Below are positions 33,189-43,635 of a stretch of 64,000 nucleotides of DNA, piece by piece. Origin of the DNA: Mycolicibacterium septicum DSM 44393 (GTDB lineage Bacteria; Actinomycetota; Actinomycetes; Mycobacteriales; Mycobacteriaceae). The stretch spans positions 1,985,597 through 2,049,596 of the forward strand of contig NZ_HG322951.1 of the NCBI RefSeq assembly GCF_000455325.1. The letters run 5' to 3'. The position numbers and the translations under genes were made by a program. The notes under the pieces were generated by a model. It had not been told where the DNA came from. It was given only the letters and a program-made list of their open reading frames with translations, and made no database searches. Position 1 is the stretch's first letter. Each line of letters begins with the position of its first letter.

Positions 33189-34358
33189 ATGCAGACGACC
33201 GAACTCGAGACATCGCTGAACCCGCACGCATCGCCACAGGCGATGGTGGATCTCGGCGCGATCGACCACAACGTCCGCCTGCTGCGCGAACATGCCGGCG
33301 GCGCCCGGGTGATGGCCGTGGTCAAGGCCGACGGCTACGGGCACGGCGCCGTCCAGGTGGGCCGGGCCGCCCTGGCCGCCGGTGCGGCCGAACTCGGGGT
33401 GGTGACCATCGCCGAGGCGGTGGCGCTGCGGGCCGGCGGGATCACCGCTCCCGTGCTGTGCTGGCTGCACCCACCGGGCACCGACTTCGCCCCGGCGCTC
33501 GAGGCCGATGTGCAGGTCGCGGTGTCCTCGGTGCGCCAGCTCGGCGATGTCGTGGCGGCCGCGCAGCAGACCGGTCGCACCGCGACCGTGACCGTGAAGG
33601 TCGACACCGGGCTGAGCCGCAACGGCGTCAGCCCCGCCGATTTCCCCGATGTGATCGCCGCGTTGGGCCGCGCCCAGGCCGACGGTGCCGTCCAGGTGCG
33701 CGGCATCATGAGCCACCTGGTGCACGGCGACGAGCCGGACAACCCGTTCAACGACCTGCAGGGCAAGCGGCTCACCACGATGCGCGAGCAGGCCGCCGCC
33801 CAGGGCGTGGTGTTCGAGCTGGCCCACCTGTCCAATTCGCCTGCGGCGATGACCCGTCCGGATCTGGCCTTCGACATGGTGCGGCCCGGCATCGCGGTCT
33901 ACGGCCTTAGCCCCATCCCCGAGCGTGGCGACATGGGGCTGATTCCGGCTATGACGCTGAAATGCCCTGTCGCGCTGGTGCGTTCGGTGCACGCCGGCGA
34001 CGGGGTGTCCTACGGCCACCGGTGGATCGCCGACCGGGACACCACCCTGGCACTGCTTCCGGTGGGCTACGCCGACGGCATCTTCCGCTCGTTGAGCGGC
34101 AAGATCGAGGTGCTGATCAACGGCAGGCGCCGCCCGGCCGTCGGACGGATCTGTATGGACCAGTTCGTCGTCGACCTCGGGCCGGGCGGCACCGACGTCA
34201 CCGAAGGTGATGAAGCGATCCTTTTCGGCCCCGGCTCCCAGGGCGAACAGACCGCCCAGGACTGGGCCGAACTGCTCGGCACCATCAACTACGAGGTGGT
34301 CACCAGTCCGCGCGGGCGGATCACCCGCACCTATCTGCAGGCAGGTCGCGGGCGTTGA
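33189..34358 (+). CDS. alr: Alanine racemase Alr
   Basis: Interconverts L- and D-alanine for peptidoglycan and is a target of D-cycloserine. The PLP lysine is Lys46 in [10 protein letters not shown]; the second catalytic residue is the Tyr of VSYGHRW. The C-terminal domain has [13 protein letters not shown]. The length of 389 residues fits mycobacterial Alr. Its stop codon overlaps the TTG start of the next gene, so it heads a tight cluster reaching tsaD. Confidence 0.96.
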   Translation: MQTTELETSLNPHASPQAMVDLGAIDHNVRLLREHAGGARVMAVVKADGYGHGAVQVGRAALAAGAAELGVVTIAEAVALRAGGITAPVLCWLHPPGTDFAPALEADVQVAVSSVRQLGDVVAAAQQTGRTATVTVKVDTGLSRNGVSPADFPDVIAALGRAQADGAVQVRGIMSHLVHGDEPDNPFNDLQGKRLTTMREQAAAQGVVFELAHLSNSPAAMTRPDLAFDMVRPGIAVYGLSPIPERGDMGLIPAMTLKCPVALVRSVHAGDGVSYGHRWIADRDTTLALLPVGYADGIFRSLSGKIEVLINGRRRPAVGRICMDQFVVDLGPGGTDVTEGDEAILFGPGSQGEQTAQDWAELLGTINYEVVTSPRGRITRTYLQAGRGR

Positions 34359-35443
34359 GTCGCAATGCTCAGTGGCTGGCCGGTGCCGCCGGGCTCACCG
34401 CTGTGGGCACGGTGGCGGGCCGGTCGGTGGCGCGGTCGCTGACCCGCCGCAGGGCCGGTGAGGATCCTTACCTGGGTGAGGATTTCGAGCGCCTCGATGC
34501 CGACCGCAGTTCCGTGGTGACGACCGAGGACGGGGTGCCGCTGGCGGTTCGAGAGGTCGGCCCCAACGACGCACCGCTGACGGTGGTGTTCGCGCACGGT
34601 TTCTGTCTGCGCATGGGAGCCTTCTACTTTCAGCGCACCCGGCTGGCCGAACAGTGGGGTCCGCAGGTGCGGATGGTGTTCTACGACCAGCGGGGCCACG
34701 GTCAGTCCGGGGCCGCGTCGCCGGACACCTACACCGTCGAGCAACTCGGACGCGACCTGGAAGCCGTTCTGGCTGTGACGGTTCCGCGTGGGCCGGCGGT
34801 ACTGGTCGGCCATTCGATGGGCGGTATGACGGTGCTCTCGCATGCGCGGCAGTTCCCGCACCGCTATCCGAAACAGATCGTCGGTGCCGCGGTGATCTCC
34901 TCGGCAGTCGAGGGTGTGGCCCGTTCGCCGCTGGGCGAGATTCTGCGTAACCCGGCGCTGGAGGCGGCGCGGTTCCTGGCCCGCTATGCCCCCGGCGCGG
35001 TGCATCGCACCCGCGGTGCGGCCCGATCGGTGATCGGGCCGGTCCTGCGTGCGGCGTCCTACGGCGACGAGGCGGTCAGCCCCAGCGTGGTCGAGTTCTC
35101 CCAGCGGATGATGCACGGCACCTCGATCACCACGCTGGCCGAATTCCTGCATGCCCTCGAGGTCCACGACGAGGCCGGGGCCCTGCGGGTGCTGGCGAAA
35201 GTGCCGACACTGATCGCCTGCGGTGACCGTGACCTGCTCACCCCAATGGAATACTCAAAGGCCATGGCCGCACAGCTACCCCGCTCCGAACTGGTGATCG
35301 TCGGGGGAGCGGGTCATCTGGTCCAGCTTGAGGAGCCCGTGGTGATCGACGACGCACTGGTCCGTCTGGTGGAGCGGGCCACCCCCTCCAAACTGGTCAG
35401 CCTGACCCGCCGGGTCCGCGACCGGGTCCGGTTCCGTGGCTGA
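34355..35443 (+). CDS. Alpha/beta-hydrolase of the alr-tsaE interval
   Basis: A 362-residue hydrolase with the nucleophile elbow GHSMGGM (Ser about residue 156), [10 protein letters not shown] as oxyanion region, and the acid and His in [13 protein letters not shown] and [12 protein letters not shown]. An N-terminal hydrophobic stretch ([15 protein letters not shown]) may be a membrane anchor. It starts at TTG 34355, overlapping the alr stop, and its own end overlaps tsaE, so it is translationally coupled on both sides. Absent between alr and tsaE in M. tuberculosis as I recall, but present in fast growers. Confidence 0.85.
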   Translation: MSRNAQWLAGAAGLTAVGTVAGRSVARSLTRRRAGEDPYLGEDFERLDADRSSVVTTEDGVPLAVREVGPNDAPLTVVFAHGFCLRMGAFYFQRTRLAEQWGPQVRMVFYDQRGHGQSGAASPDTYTVEQLGRDLEAVLAVTVPRGPAVLVGHSMGGMTVLSHARQFPHRYPKQIVGAAVISSAVEGVARSPLGEILRNPALEAARFLARYAPGAVHRTRGAARSVIGPVLRAASYGDEAVSPSVVEFSQRMMHGTSITTLAEFLHALEVHDEAGALRVLAKVPTLIACGDRDLLTPMEYSKAMAAQLPRSELVIVGGAGHLVQLEEPVVIDDALVRLVERATPSKLVSLTRRVRDRVRFRG

Positions 35444-35903
35444 ACGCAGCGCGGGCACGGCCCAGTTGGCCACCACCGAGGACACCATTGCCCTGGGGGC
35501 GACGCTGGGTGCAGGGCTCAAGGCCGGTGACGTGGTGGTGTTGTCGGGCCCGTTGGGGGCGGGCAAGACGGTGATGGCCAAGGGCATCGCCCAGGCCATG
35601 GATGTGGACGGACCGGTGGTCTCGCCGGCGTACGTGCTGGCTCGCGTGCATCGCGCCCGCCAGGCCGGCCGGCCGTCGATGGTGCACGTGGACATGTACC
35701 GCTTGCTCGACCATCCCGGTGTCGATCTGCTGGGAGAACTCGACGCGCTCGACCTCGACACCGACCTGGACGACGCCGTGGTGGTGGTCGAGTGGGGCGA
35801 GGGTCTGGCCGAACGTCTTTCCGAACATCACCTGGACATCCGTATCGAGCGGGACACCGAAACCGAGACGCGCACGGTGATCTGGCAGTGGAGCGCCCCA
35901 TGA
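35436..35903 (+). CDS. tsaE: tRNA t6A-synthesis ATPase TsaE
   Basis: A 155-residue P-loop ATPase with Walker A GPLGAGKT at residues 38-45, the HVDMYRL motif and VVEWGEGL. It supports the TsaB-TsaD complex that places threonylcarbamoyl on A37 of ANN-decoding tRNAs. The GTG start at 35436 overlaps the hydrolase gene by 8 nt, and the end overlaps tsaB (ATGA). Confidence 0.95.
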   Translation: MAERSAGTAQLATTEDTIALGATLGAGLKAGDVVVLSGPLGAGKTVMAKGIAQAMDVDGPVVSPAYVLARVHRARQAGRPSMVHVDMYRLLDHPGVDLLGELDALDLDTDLDDAVVVVEWGEGLAERLSEHHLDIRIERDTETETRTVIWQWSAP

Positions 35904-36538
35904 ACGTGTTGACCATCGACACCGCGACCCCGGCGGTCAGTGCCGGCGTGGTCCGTCGTGCCGAGGACGGCACGGTCGAAACCCTCGCCGAACGGGTGAC
36001 GGTGGACGCCCGCGCCCACGCCGAACAGCTCACGCCGAATGTCCTGGGAGCTGTGGCCGACGCCGGGATCGCGGTTGCAGATCTGGACGCGGTCGTCGTC
36101 GGCTGCGGACCCGGCCCGTTCACCGGGCTGCGGGTGGGGATGGCCAGCGCCGCGGCGTACGGCCATGCGCTGGGCGTTCCGGTGCACGGGGTGTGCAGCC
36201 TGGACGCCATCGGAATCCACACCGACGGCGACGTTTTGGTGGTCACCGACGCGCGGCGGCGTGAGGTGTACTGGGCGCACTACCGTGACGGAGTCCGGGT
36301 CGACGGCCCCTCCGTCAACGCACCGGCCGATGTGGCGGCCGTGCTGCAGAGCTCGGTCGCCGCGGTGGCCGGTTCGCCCGAGCATGCCGCACTGTTCACC
36401 CTGCCTCGGCTCGACGTGGTGTACCCGACGCCCGCGGGCCTGGTGCGCGCCGTGACCGATTGGGATGACCCGCAGCCGCTGGTTCCGCTGTATCTGCGCC
36501 GGCCCGACGCCAAACCTTCTGTGGCGGCCCGGAAATGA
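35900..36538 (+). CDS. tsaB: tRNA t6A-synthesis protein TsaB
   Basis: A 212-residue ASKHA-fold protein that dimerises with TsaD. The N-terminal [15 protein letters not shown] strand and [17 protein letters not shown] (about residues 70-86) are family marks. The ATG at 35900 overlaps the tsaE stop. It lacks the metal-binding histidines of TsaD, as expected. Confidence 0.94.
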   Translation: MNVLTIDTATPAVSAGVVRRAEDGTVETLAERVTVDARAHAEQLTPNVLGAVADAGIAVADLDAVVVGCGPGPFTGLRVGMASAAAYGHALGVPVHGVCSLDAIGIHTDGDVLVVTDARRREVYWAHYRDGVRVDGPSVNAPADVAAVLQSSVAAVAGSPEHAALFTLPRLDVVYPTPAGLVRAVTDWDDPQPLVPLYLRRPDAKPSVAARK

Positions 36539-36996
36539 CCGTGTTCGACGCGCTGACCCGTGCCGACGCCGCGCGGTGCGCGGAGCTGGAAGCCAAGCTG
36601 TTCGTCGGCGACGATCCCTGGCCGGCCCGGGCGTTCCTGGCCGAACTCGACGCCAAGCACAATCGCTACATCGCGGCCCGCAGCGAGGGCGTGCTGGTCG
36701 GCTACGCCGGTATCTCCCGGCTGGGCCGAATGCGCCCGTACGAGTACGAGATCCACACCATCGGCGTGGACCCCGAGTTCCAGGGGCAGGGTATCGGGCG
36801 TCGGCTGCTCGACGACCTGCTCCACTTCGCTTCGGGCGGAACGGTTTTCCTGGAAGTTCGTACCGACAACGAACCAGCCATCGCTCTGTACGAGAGCGTC
36901 GGATTCGTCAACATCGGCCTGCGCAAGCGGTACTACCGCGTCAGCGGGGCCGACGCCTACACCATGCAACGCCTTCCCCAAGGGGACCCGAAGTGA
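36535..36996 (+). CDS. rimI: Ribosomal-protein/TsaD-associated N-acetyltransferase RimI
   Basis: A 153-residue GNAT acetyltransferase. The acetyl-CoA loop is [18 protein letters not shown] (Q/RxxGxG), followed by [28 protein letters not shown], the typical RimI C-terminal motif. ATGA overlap with tsaB and GTGA overlap with tsaD embed it in the t6A cluster. Confidence 0.93.
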   Translation: MTVFDALTRADAARCAELEAKLFVGDDPWPARAFLAELDAKHNRYIAARSEGVLVGYAGISRLGRMRPYEYEIHTIGVDPEFQGQGIGRRLLDDLLHFASGGTVFLEVRTDNEPAIALYESVGFVNIGLRKRYYRVSGADAYTMQRLPQGDPK

Positions 36997-38015
36997 TCAT
37001 CCTGGCCATCGAAAGTTCTTGTGACGAAACGGGAGTCGGCATCGCCGACCTCGCCGAAGATGGGACGGTTCGGCTGCTCGCCGACGAGGTCGCCTCCAGC
37101 GTCGACGAGCACGCCCGGTACGGCGGCGTCGTTCCCGAGATCGCTTCGCGCGCGCACCTGGAGGCACTGGGGCCGACCATGCGCCGGGCCATGGACACCG
37201 CGGGCATCGAGCGGCCCGACGTCGTCGCCGCCACCATCGGACCCGGGCTGGCCGGCGCGCTGCTGGTCGGGGTGGCCGCCGCCAAGGCGTACGCGGCCGG
37301 ATGGGACGTCCCGTTCTACGGGGTCAACCACCTGGGTGGACACCTGGCTGCCGACGTGTACGACCACGGGCCGCTGCCCGAGAGTGTCGGCCTGCTGGTC
37401 TCGGGCGGGCACACCCATCTGCTGCATGTCCGGTCGCTGGCGGAGCCCATCGTCGAGTTGGGCAGCACCGTCGACGACGCCGCCGGTGAGGCCTACGACA
37501 AGGTGGCCCGACTGCTCGGGCTGGGCTATCCGGGCGGCCGGGTGCTCGACGAGCTGGCCCGCACCGGTGATCGCGACGCCATCGTGTTCCCGCGCGGGAT
37601 GACCGGCCCGCGGGACGACCCGTACGTGTTCAGCTTCTCCGGTCTCAAAACCGCGGTGGCCCGCTACGTCGAGGCCCACCCGGAGGCCTCGCAGGCCGAC
37701 GTCGCGGCCGGCTTCCAGGAGGCCGTCGCCGACGTGCTGACCGCCAAGGCCGTGCGGGCGGCCACCGACCTCGGGGTGTCCACCCTGCTGATCGCGGGCG
37801 GCGTGGCGGCCAACTCCCGGCTCCGTGAACTCGCCGAGGAACGCTGCACGGCGGCAGGGCTGACCCTGCGGGTGCCGCGGCCGCGGTTGTGCACCGACAA
37901 CGGCGCGATGATCGCCTCGTTCGCCGCGCACCTGATCGCGGCCGGCGCGGCACCGTCGCCGCTGGATGCGGCCAGCGATCCCGGTCTGCCGGTGGTCAAG
38001 GGGCAGGTGGCGTGA
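36993..38015 (+). CDS. tsaD: tRNA N6-threonylcarbamoyladenosine transferase TsaD
   Basis: The 340-residue catalytic subunit of t6A synthesis. Metal ligands are His113 and His117 in [11 protein letters not shown], with the later Asp in CTDNGAM. The N-terminal [12 protein letters not shown] and the [10 protein letters not shown] phosphate motif are invariant family features. The GTG start at 36993 overlaps the rimI stop. It is the last of the four tightly overlapping genes tsaE-tsaB-rimI-tsaD. Confidence 0.96.
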   Translation: MIILAIESSCDETGVGIADLAEDGTVRLLADEVASSVDEHARYGGVVPEIASRAHLEALGPTMRRAMDTAGIERPDVVAATIGPGLAGALLVGVAAAKAYAAGWDVPFYGVNHLGGHLAADVYDHGPLPESVGLLVSGGHTHLLHVRSLAEPIVELGSTVDDAAGEAYDKVARLLGLGYPGGRVLDELARTGDRDAIVFPRGMTGPRDDPYVFSFSGLKTAVARYVEAHPEASQADVAAGFQEAVADVLTAKAVRAATDLGVSTLLIAGGVAANSRLRELAEERCTAAGLTLRVPRPRLCTDNGAMIASFAAHLIAAGAAPSPLDAASDPGLPVVKGQVA

Positions 38016-38059
38016 GCCAACCGGCCGCCGCGACGGTGCGGCGGACACAGGAGGAGTGA

Positions 38060-38503
38060 GTGCGGATGTACGAAGACAAGCTTGAGGTCACCGAGCTGCT
38101 GTACCGCTATGCCGAGCTGATCGACGCCGGCGACTTCGACGGGGTCGGCGAGCTGCTCGGTCGCGGCGAGTTCATGGGGGTGGCGGGTGCACCGGCCATC
38201 GCCAAGCTGTTCGCCTCGACGACGCGTCGGTTCCCCGAGCACGGCAACACCCCACGGACCAGGCATTTGGTGCTCAACCCGATCGTCGACATCGACGGCG
38301 GGCGTGCCACCGCCCGCTCGACGTTCTGCGTCGTGCAGAACACCGACACCGTGTCGCTGCAACCGATCGTGGTCGGCCGCTACGCCGACGTGTTCGCCCG
38401 TGACGAAAACGGCTGGTATTTCACCGAGCGCAAAGTCGACGTGGAGATGGTCGGGAACGTGTCTGACCACCTCATGATGGATCCGAGCGCTTTCGCCCGG
38501 TAA
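38060..38503 (+). CDS. SnoaL/NTF2-like protein
   Basis: A 147-residue protein with the NTF2 cone fold pattern: [25 protein letters not shown] at the N-terminus and the strands [26 protein letters not shown] and [29 protein letters not shown]. The GTG at 38060 has GGAGGAG just upstream; an ATG lies two codons later. Members include isomerases, dehydratases and non-enzymatic ligand binders, so function is open. It follows tsaD by 44 bp and precedes the CIRCE box. Confidence 0.8.
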   Translation: MRMYEDKLEVTELLYRYAELIDAGDFDGVGELLGRGEFMGVAGAPAIAKLFASTTRRFPEHGNTPRTRHLVLNPIVDIDGGRATARSTFCVVQNTDTVSLQPIVVGRYADVFARDENGWYFTERKVDVEMVGNVSDHLMMDPSAFAR

Positions 38504-38523
38504 TCAGAGGCCACCCTTGAGTG

Positions 38524-38550
38524 CTAGCACTCGCATGTATAGAGTGCTAG
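38524..38550 (+). promoter_or_regulatory. CIRCE element (HrcA operator) before groES
   Basis: CTAGCACTC (38524-38532) and GAGTGCTAG (38542-38550) are perfect 9-bp arms separated by 9 bp (GCATGTATA), matching the CIRCE consensus. A possible -10 (TATAGA, 38538-38543) lies within it. A second, overlapping palindrome GAGTGCTAGCACTC covers 38519-38532, so one half-site is shared by two symmetric arrangements. Confidence 0.92.
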
Positions 38551-38684
38551 GTGGCATGCGGCCTAAACCCCAGCGCCGGCACCCGCGACGACGGAGCGAG
38601 GGCACGGACGCTTGCCGAACACCTGGTAACCGGCATCTGGGGATCCCCCCGGATCCACACCCCGAAAAGTGGAGGGCTTCCATC

Positions 38685-38984
38685 GTGGCAGTCAACATCA
38701 AGCCACTCGAGGACAAGATCCTCGTTCAGGCCAACGCGGCCGAGACCACGACCGCTTCCGGTCTGGTCATCCCGGACACCGCCAAGGAAAAGCCGCAGGA
38801 AGGCACCGTCGTCGCAGTTGGCCCCGGCCGCTGGGATGAGGATGGCGAGAAGCGGATCCCCCTGGACGTTGCCGAGGGCGACACCGTCATCTACAGCAAG
38901 TACGGCGGCACCGAGATCAAGTACAACGGCGAGGAGTACCTGATCCTGTCGGCACGCGACGTGCTGGCTGTCGTTGCAAAGTAG
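38685..38984 (+). CDS. groES: Co-chaperonin GroES
   Basis: The 99-residue lid of the chaperonin. The GTG at 38685 gives [15 protein letters not shown] and follows GGAGGG; the frame stays open upstream through the leader but without GroES sequence. The mobile loop ([19 protein letters not shown]) and roof loop ([10 protein letters not shown]) are recognisable, with the C-terminus [10 protein letters not shown]. The leader of about 130 nt starts at the CIRCE box, so expression is heat-inducible through HrcA. Confidence 0.97.
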   Translation: MAVNIKPLEDKILVQANAAETTTASGLVIPDTAKEKPQEGTVVAVGPGRWDEDGEKRIPLDVAEGDTVIYSKYGGTEIKYNGEEYLILSARDVLAVVAK

Positions 38985-39005
38985 TTCCGTAAAGGACCTC
39001 GTGTA

Positions 39006-39053
39006 ACCGCCCCGGAGATCCCCGTGTTCAGCACGGGCGGTTTCCGGGGCGGT
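39006..39053 (+). promoter_or_regulatory. Nested stem-loop between groES and groEL1
   Basis: Perfect 10-bp outer arms ACCGCCCCGG (39006-39015) and CCGGGGCGGT (39044-39053) enclose an inner hairpin CCCGTG (39021-39026) / CACGGG (39032-39037). No T-run follows. It may be an mRNA processing or stability element, or an attenuator adjusting the groES:groEL1 ratio. Confidence 0.6.
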
Positions 39054-39071
39054 ATGCGTTAGGAGTCATGA

Positions 39072-40700
<1,629 letters not shown>

Positions 40701-40713
40701 AAGTAGTTCGTAG

Positions 40714-40748
40714 AACACCCCCGGTCCTGTTGGGCCGGGGGTGTTTTC
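40714..40748 (+). terminator. Rho-independent terminator of groES-groEL1
   Basis: Perfect 11-bp arms AACACCCCCGG (40714-40724) and CCGGGGGTGTT (40735-40745) with a 10-nt loop and a following TTTT, 14 bp after the groEL1 stop. Confidence 0.88.
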
Positions 40749-40772
40749 GTCTGAGTTGGCGCACCGTGCGCC

Positions 40773-40857
40773 GAGTGTGCGCTGAGATCGCGTTTGACGA
40801 CGGCGAAATGACGCTCTACGCGCACCCTCGATGATCTATGCGCAGACTGGCTGGATC
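40773..40857. repeat. Palindromic intergenic repeat, copy 1
   Basis: GAGTGTGCGCTGAGATCGCG (40773 onward) is followed by an inverted partner around GCTCTACGCGCACCCTCGATG and then GATCTATGCGCAGACTGG. The same arrangement is found at 42410-42488. The inverted halves would fold into a hairpin. It lies between the groEL1 terminator and the adenylate cyclase. Confidence 0.65.
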
Positions 40858-40905
40858 TGCGCCAATAACCGCAGTTCAACCGGTGCGGCGATCTAGCCTC
40901 GCGGC

Positions 40906-42402
40906 ATGGACCGGATCTTTCAGTGGGTGTGGGATCGGCACGGGCCGACGTACTCCTGGGCGATCTGCGCCCTCGTCTACCTTGCGGGGCTGTCGGTCCA
41001 TCTCGCCTTCCCGTTGATCATCGTCGCCTTCGAGGGGTCCGATCGCTACGTGGAGGCGGCCATCATCACCTGTGTCGCGATGCTGGTGCGGGCATACCTG
41101 CTGGTTCTTCCCGGTTCGAAGCGGTTGCGCATGATCGAGAAGTGGGTAGCGGGCCACACGGTCGATCCGATGGACGCGCTTCGCGCCACCTACACCTACG
41201 CGCGAAGAACGACTGTTCGGGCGCTCGCCACCGACGTGGTCTGGGTGCCTTGCTTGGCGGTCGTTGTCGCCACCATCGCCGGGGCCACCGAGGGGCGACT
41301 GGTCCAGTACGCGATTGTCGGTGTCGCGTACGGAGCGGCCACGGGAGTGTTCGGTGTGCACAGCTTCAGTGAAGGATCACTGCGGCCGGTGAGGGCCGCC
41401 ATCGCCGGTGACACTGGAATCGGGGACTCCCTGCCGCGCTCTCGCCCGACCTTTGCCGCGTGGTCCAACATCACCGTGCTCGCGATGTCGTTCGCTTTCG
41501 CGATCGGGGCCGCGATCACGGCGTCCGTAATCGACCGTGCCCGCGAGGATCCCGTCGTCTCCGTCGTGATCGGGTGCGTGCTGATGCTGATTTCCGGGCC
41601 CATCGCGGTCATGACGATCTCACCGATCTTGCGACCGATTCGCGACCTCGCACAGGGGACTGAGCGCGTTGCCGTCGGCGACTACAGCCAACGCCTGGCG
41701 GTGGTTCAGGACGACGACCTGGGTGCACTGTCGGCGTCGTTCAACCGCATGCAGGCGGGTTTGGCTGAGCGGCAACGGCTTCAGGCCGCGTTCGGGACGT
41801 ATGTCGATCCGGTTTTGGCGGCGCGGCTGCTTGAGCAGGGTGACGACGTGTTCACCGGCGAGCGCCGCGAGGTGACGGTCTTGTTCGTCGACATCCGCGA
41901 CTTCACGCCGTTCGCCGAGGCGAACACCGCCGAAGACACCGTTGCCCGGCTCAATGCGCTGTTCGAGATCGTGGTGCCCGCCGTGGTCGACGCCGGTGGG
42001 CATGTGAACAAGTTCCTCGGTGACGGTGCCTTGGCCGTCTTCGGGGCACCGAATGCTCTTGAACACCATGCCGATGCCGCGGTGCGCGCCGCCATGCTGA
42101 TGCAGCGACTGGTTGCCGAATGCTTCGAGGGGGCGCTGCGAATCGGCATCGGCATCAACACCGGTGTGGTGATCGCGGGCACCATCGGCGGTGGAGGCAA
42201 GCTTGAGTTCACCTTGATCGGTGACACCGTCAATGTGGCGGCCCGCGTCGAACAGCTCACCAAGACGACAGGTGACTCGATCCTGCTGACCCAGCCGACC
42301 GTCGACGCCATGGATGCGCCCCCGCCCGGACTCGCCGACCGGGGGCTGCACGAACTGAAAGGCAAGTCGGCTGCCGTGAAGATCTTCGGGCTCAATCTGT
42401 AG
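40906..42402 (+). CDS. Membrane-bound class III adenylate cyclase with HAMP domain
   Basis: A 498-residue cyclase. Six or so membrane helices (residues about 18-245) are followed by a HAMP linker (about 240-295, ending SASFNRMQAGLAERQ) and the catalytic domain (about 320-498). Metal-binding Asp329 (LFVDIRDFT) and Asp373 (KFLGDGALAVFG), purine-selecting Lys369 and Asp440 (LIGDTVN), and transition-state Asn443 and Arg447 are all present, so it should make cAMP. The architecture is that of the Rv1318c-Rv1320c/Rv3645 group in M. tuberculosis. Copies of one palindromic repeat lie on both sides. Confidence 0.92.
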   Translation: MDRIFQWVWDRHGPTYSWAICALVYLAGLSVHLAFPLIIVAFEGSDRYVEAAIITCVAMLVRAYLLVLPGSKRLRMIEKWVAGHTVDPMDALRATYTYARRTTVRALATDVVWVPCLAVVVATIAGATEGRLVQYAIVGVAYGAATGVFGVHSFSEGSLRPVRAAIAGDTGIGDSLPRSRPTFAAWSNITVLAMSFAFAIGAAITASVIDRAREDPVVSVVIGCVLMLISGPIAVMTISPILRPIRDLAQGTERVAVGDYSQRLAVVQDDDLGALSASFNRMQAGLAERQRLQAAFGTYVDPVLAARLLEQGDDVFTGERREVTVLFVDIRDFTPFAEANTAEDTVARLNALFEIVVPAVVDAGGHVNKFLGDGALAVFGAPNALEHHADAAVRAAMLMQRLVAECFEGALRIGIGINTGVVIAGTIGGGGKLEFTLIGDTVNVAARVEQLTKTTGDSILLTQPTVDAMDAPPPGLADRGLHELKGKSAAVKIFGLNL

Positions 42403-42409
42403 TCCCGCC

Positions 42410-42488
42410 GAGTCTGCGCTGAGATCGCGGTTTTCGGCGAAAAAGCGATCTACACGCAGACTCGATGATCTACGCGCAGGCTCGATGA
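42410..42488. repeat. Palindromic intergenic repeat, copy 2
   Basis: GAGTCTGCGCTGAGATCGC (42410-42428) pairs with GCGATCTACACGCAGACTC (42445-42463) over most of its length, with a 16-nt loop. A further partial arm GATGATCTACGCGCAGGCTC follows, ending near 42488. It is closely similar to 40773-40857, in the same orientation. Confidence 0.68.
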
Positions 42489-42518
42489 GTTTGTGCGCCA
42501 CCGTCGGTCGGTACGGGT

Positions 42519-42998
42519 ATGACTGACAACACCATGAGCACCGCATGCACCATCAACGCGCCGGCCGAGACCGTGTTCGCGGTGCTGGCCGACCCGACCA
42601 CCCATCAGGCGATCGATGGCACCGGCTGGGTGCGAGAGTCGCTCGACGGCAAGCAGCTGACCGGCGCCGGCCAGGTCTTCCGGATGGCGATGTACCACGA
42701 CAACTACGGGGGCATGCACTACGAGATGGCCAACCGGGTCGAGGTGTTCGAGCCTCCGCACGCGATCGCGTGGCTGCCGGGCCAAGGCGCTGACGACGCC
42801 GACCTCGACTTCGGCGGCTGGATCTGGCGTTACGACCTCAAGCCGCTCGGCGACGACCGGACGGAGGTCACCCTGACGTACGACTGGTCGGCGGTTCCGG
42901 CCGCCACTCGCGAACAGATCGAATTCCCGCCATTCGACCGGCAGCACCTTGACAACTCGCTCAAGCATCTCGCCGAGCTGGCGCAGGGCCGGGCGTAG
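42519..42998 (+). CDS. SRPBCC-family protein
   Basis: A 159-residue START/Bet v1-like protein: an N-terminal strand and helix (CTINAPAETVFAVLADPTTHQAIDGTGWV), central strands and the long C-terminal helix (DRQHLDNSLKHLAELA) that closes the cavity. Such proteins bind hydrophobic ligands or act as cyclases. No enzyme motif is visible. It ends 5 bp from the convergent secreted-protein gene. Confidence 0.82.
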   Translation: MTDNTMSTACTINAPAETVFAVLADPTTHQAIDGTGWVRESLDGKQLTGAGQVFRMAMYHDNYGGMHYEMANRVEVFEPPHAIAWLPGQGADDADLDFGGWIWRYDLKPLGDDRTEVTLTYDWSAVPAATREQIEFPPFDRQHLDNSLKHLAELAQGRA

Positions 42999-43003
42999 TC
43001 CGA

Positions 43004-43516
43004 CTAGCGCGTCGGCTGAATCGACACCAGCCGGAACGCGTCGGGCCGGGAGTCGTCGGGTGTGAACCGGACGAGGAGACTGCCGGGCGGAAACTTGGTG
43101 GCCAGCTCATTCAGCGTCCTGGGCAGAAACACCTTGGCCTTCGCATTGCCGTACCAGTTGGGGTCGGCGGGGGAGGTGTCGAGGTTGCTGACGCTGTCGA
43201 TCTCGGCGTCCCAGCGTTGAACCGGGTCCGGCGGTGTGTCTCCGAATCCCGCCGACTTCAGGTACGCGTCTGTGGGCCCGGCAAGGGTGACCGCAGCCCC
43301 GCCGCCATCCGGCGTCCCGGTGATCGTGCCGTCGACGACATCGGCGGTCACCGAGGTCAGCCGGGCTGCGCAGACGTTGTCGACGACGCTGGGCGGTACG
43401 CAGAAACCGGGCAGCGGATCCCCGTGGGCCGGCGCGACATTCAGGAGTGCCGGGACGACGAGCGCAGCCGTGGTGGCACCGATGGCGGTCATCGCACGGC
43501 GGCAATTGTTCGGCAT
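43004..43516 (-). CDS. Secreted hypothetical protein
   Basis: A 170-residue protein with a signal peptide: a basic start (MPNNCRRAM), a hydrophobic core (AIGATTAALVVPALLNVAPA) and cleavage near AHGDPLPG. Two cysteines (GFCVPPS and NVCAARL) may form a disulfide in the mature protein. The C-terminal half (GSLLVRFTPDDSRPDAFRLV) looks like beta-structure. The start at 43516 follows GGAGGGAT. Family not recognised. Confidence 0.75.
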   Translation of the reverse strand: MPNNCRRAMTAIGATTAALVVPALLNVAPAHGDPLPGFCVPPSVVDNVCAARLTSVTADVVDGTITGTPDGGGAAVTLAGPTDAYLKSAGFGDTPPDPVQRWDAEIDSVSNLDTSPADPNWYGNAKAKVFLPRTLNELATKFPPGSLLVRFTPDDSRPDAFRLVSIQPTR

Positions 43517-43635
43517 CGCGGTATCCCTCCTCCAGTTTGGGCGTGGTCGATCCACTGAACTGTATTTCGGCTCGTACCCCGCAGGAGTTACCCGAAGCCG
43601 CCCGCCGGGGTAAAGCCGCAGCTCAGTGTCGAGGA

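Noticed and set aside
36465..36992. Long N-terminal extension in front of TsaD
   Set aside because: It overlaps rimI in another frame; the TsaD family N-terminus begins exactly at the GTG 36993.
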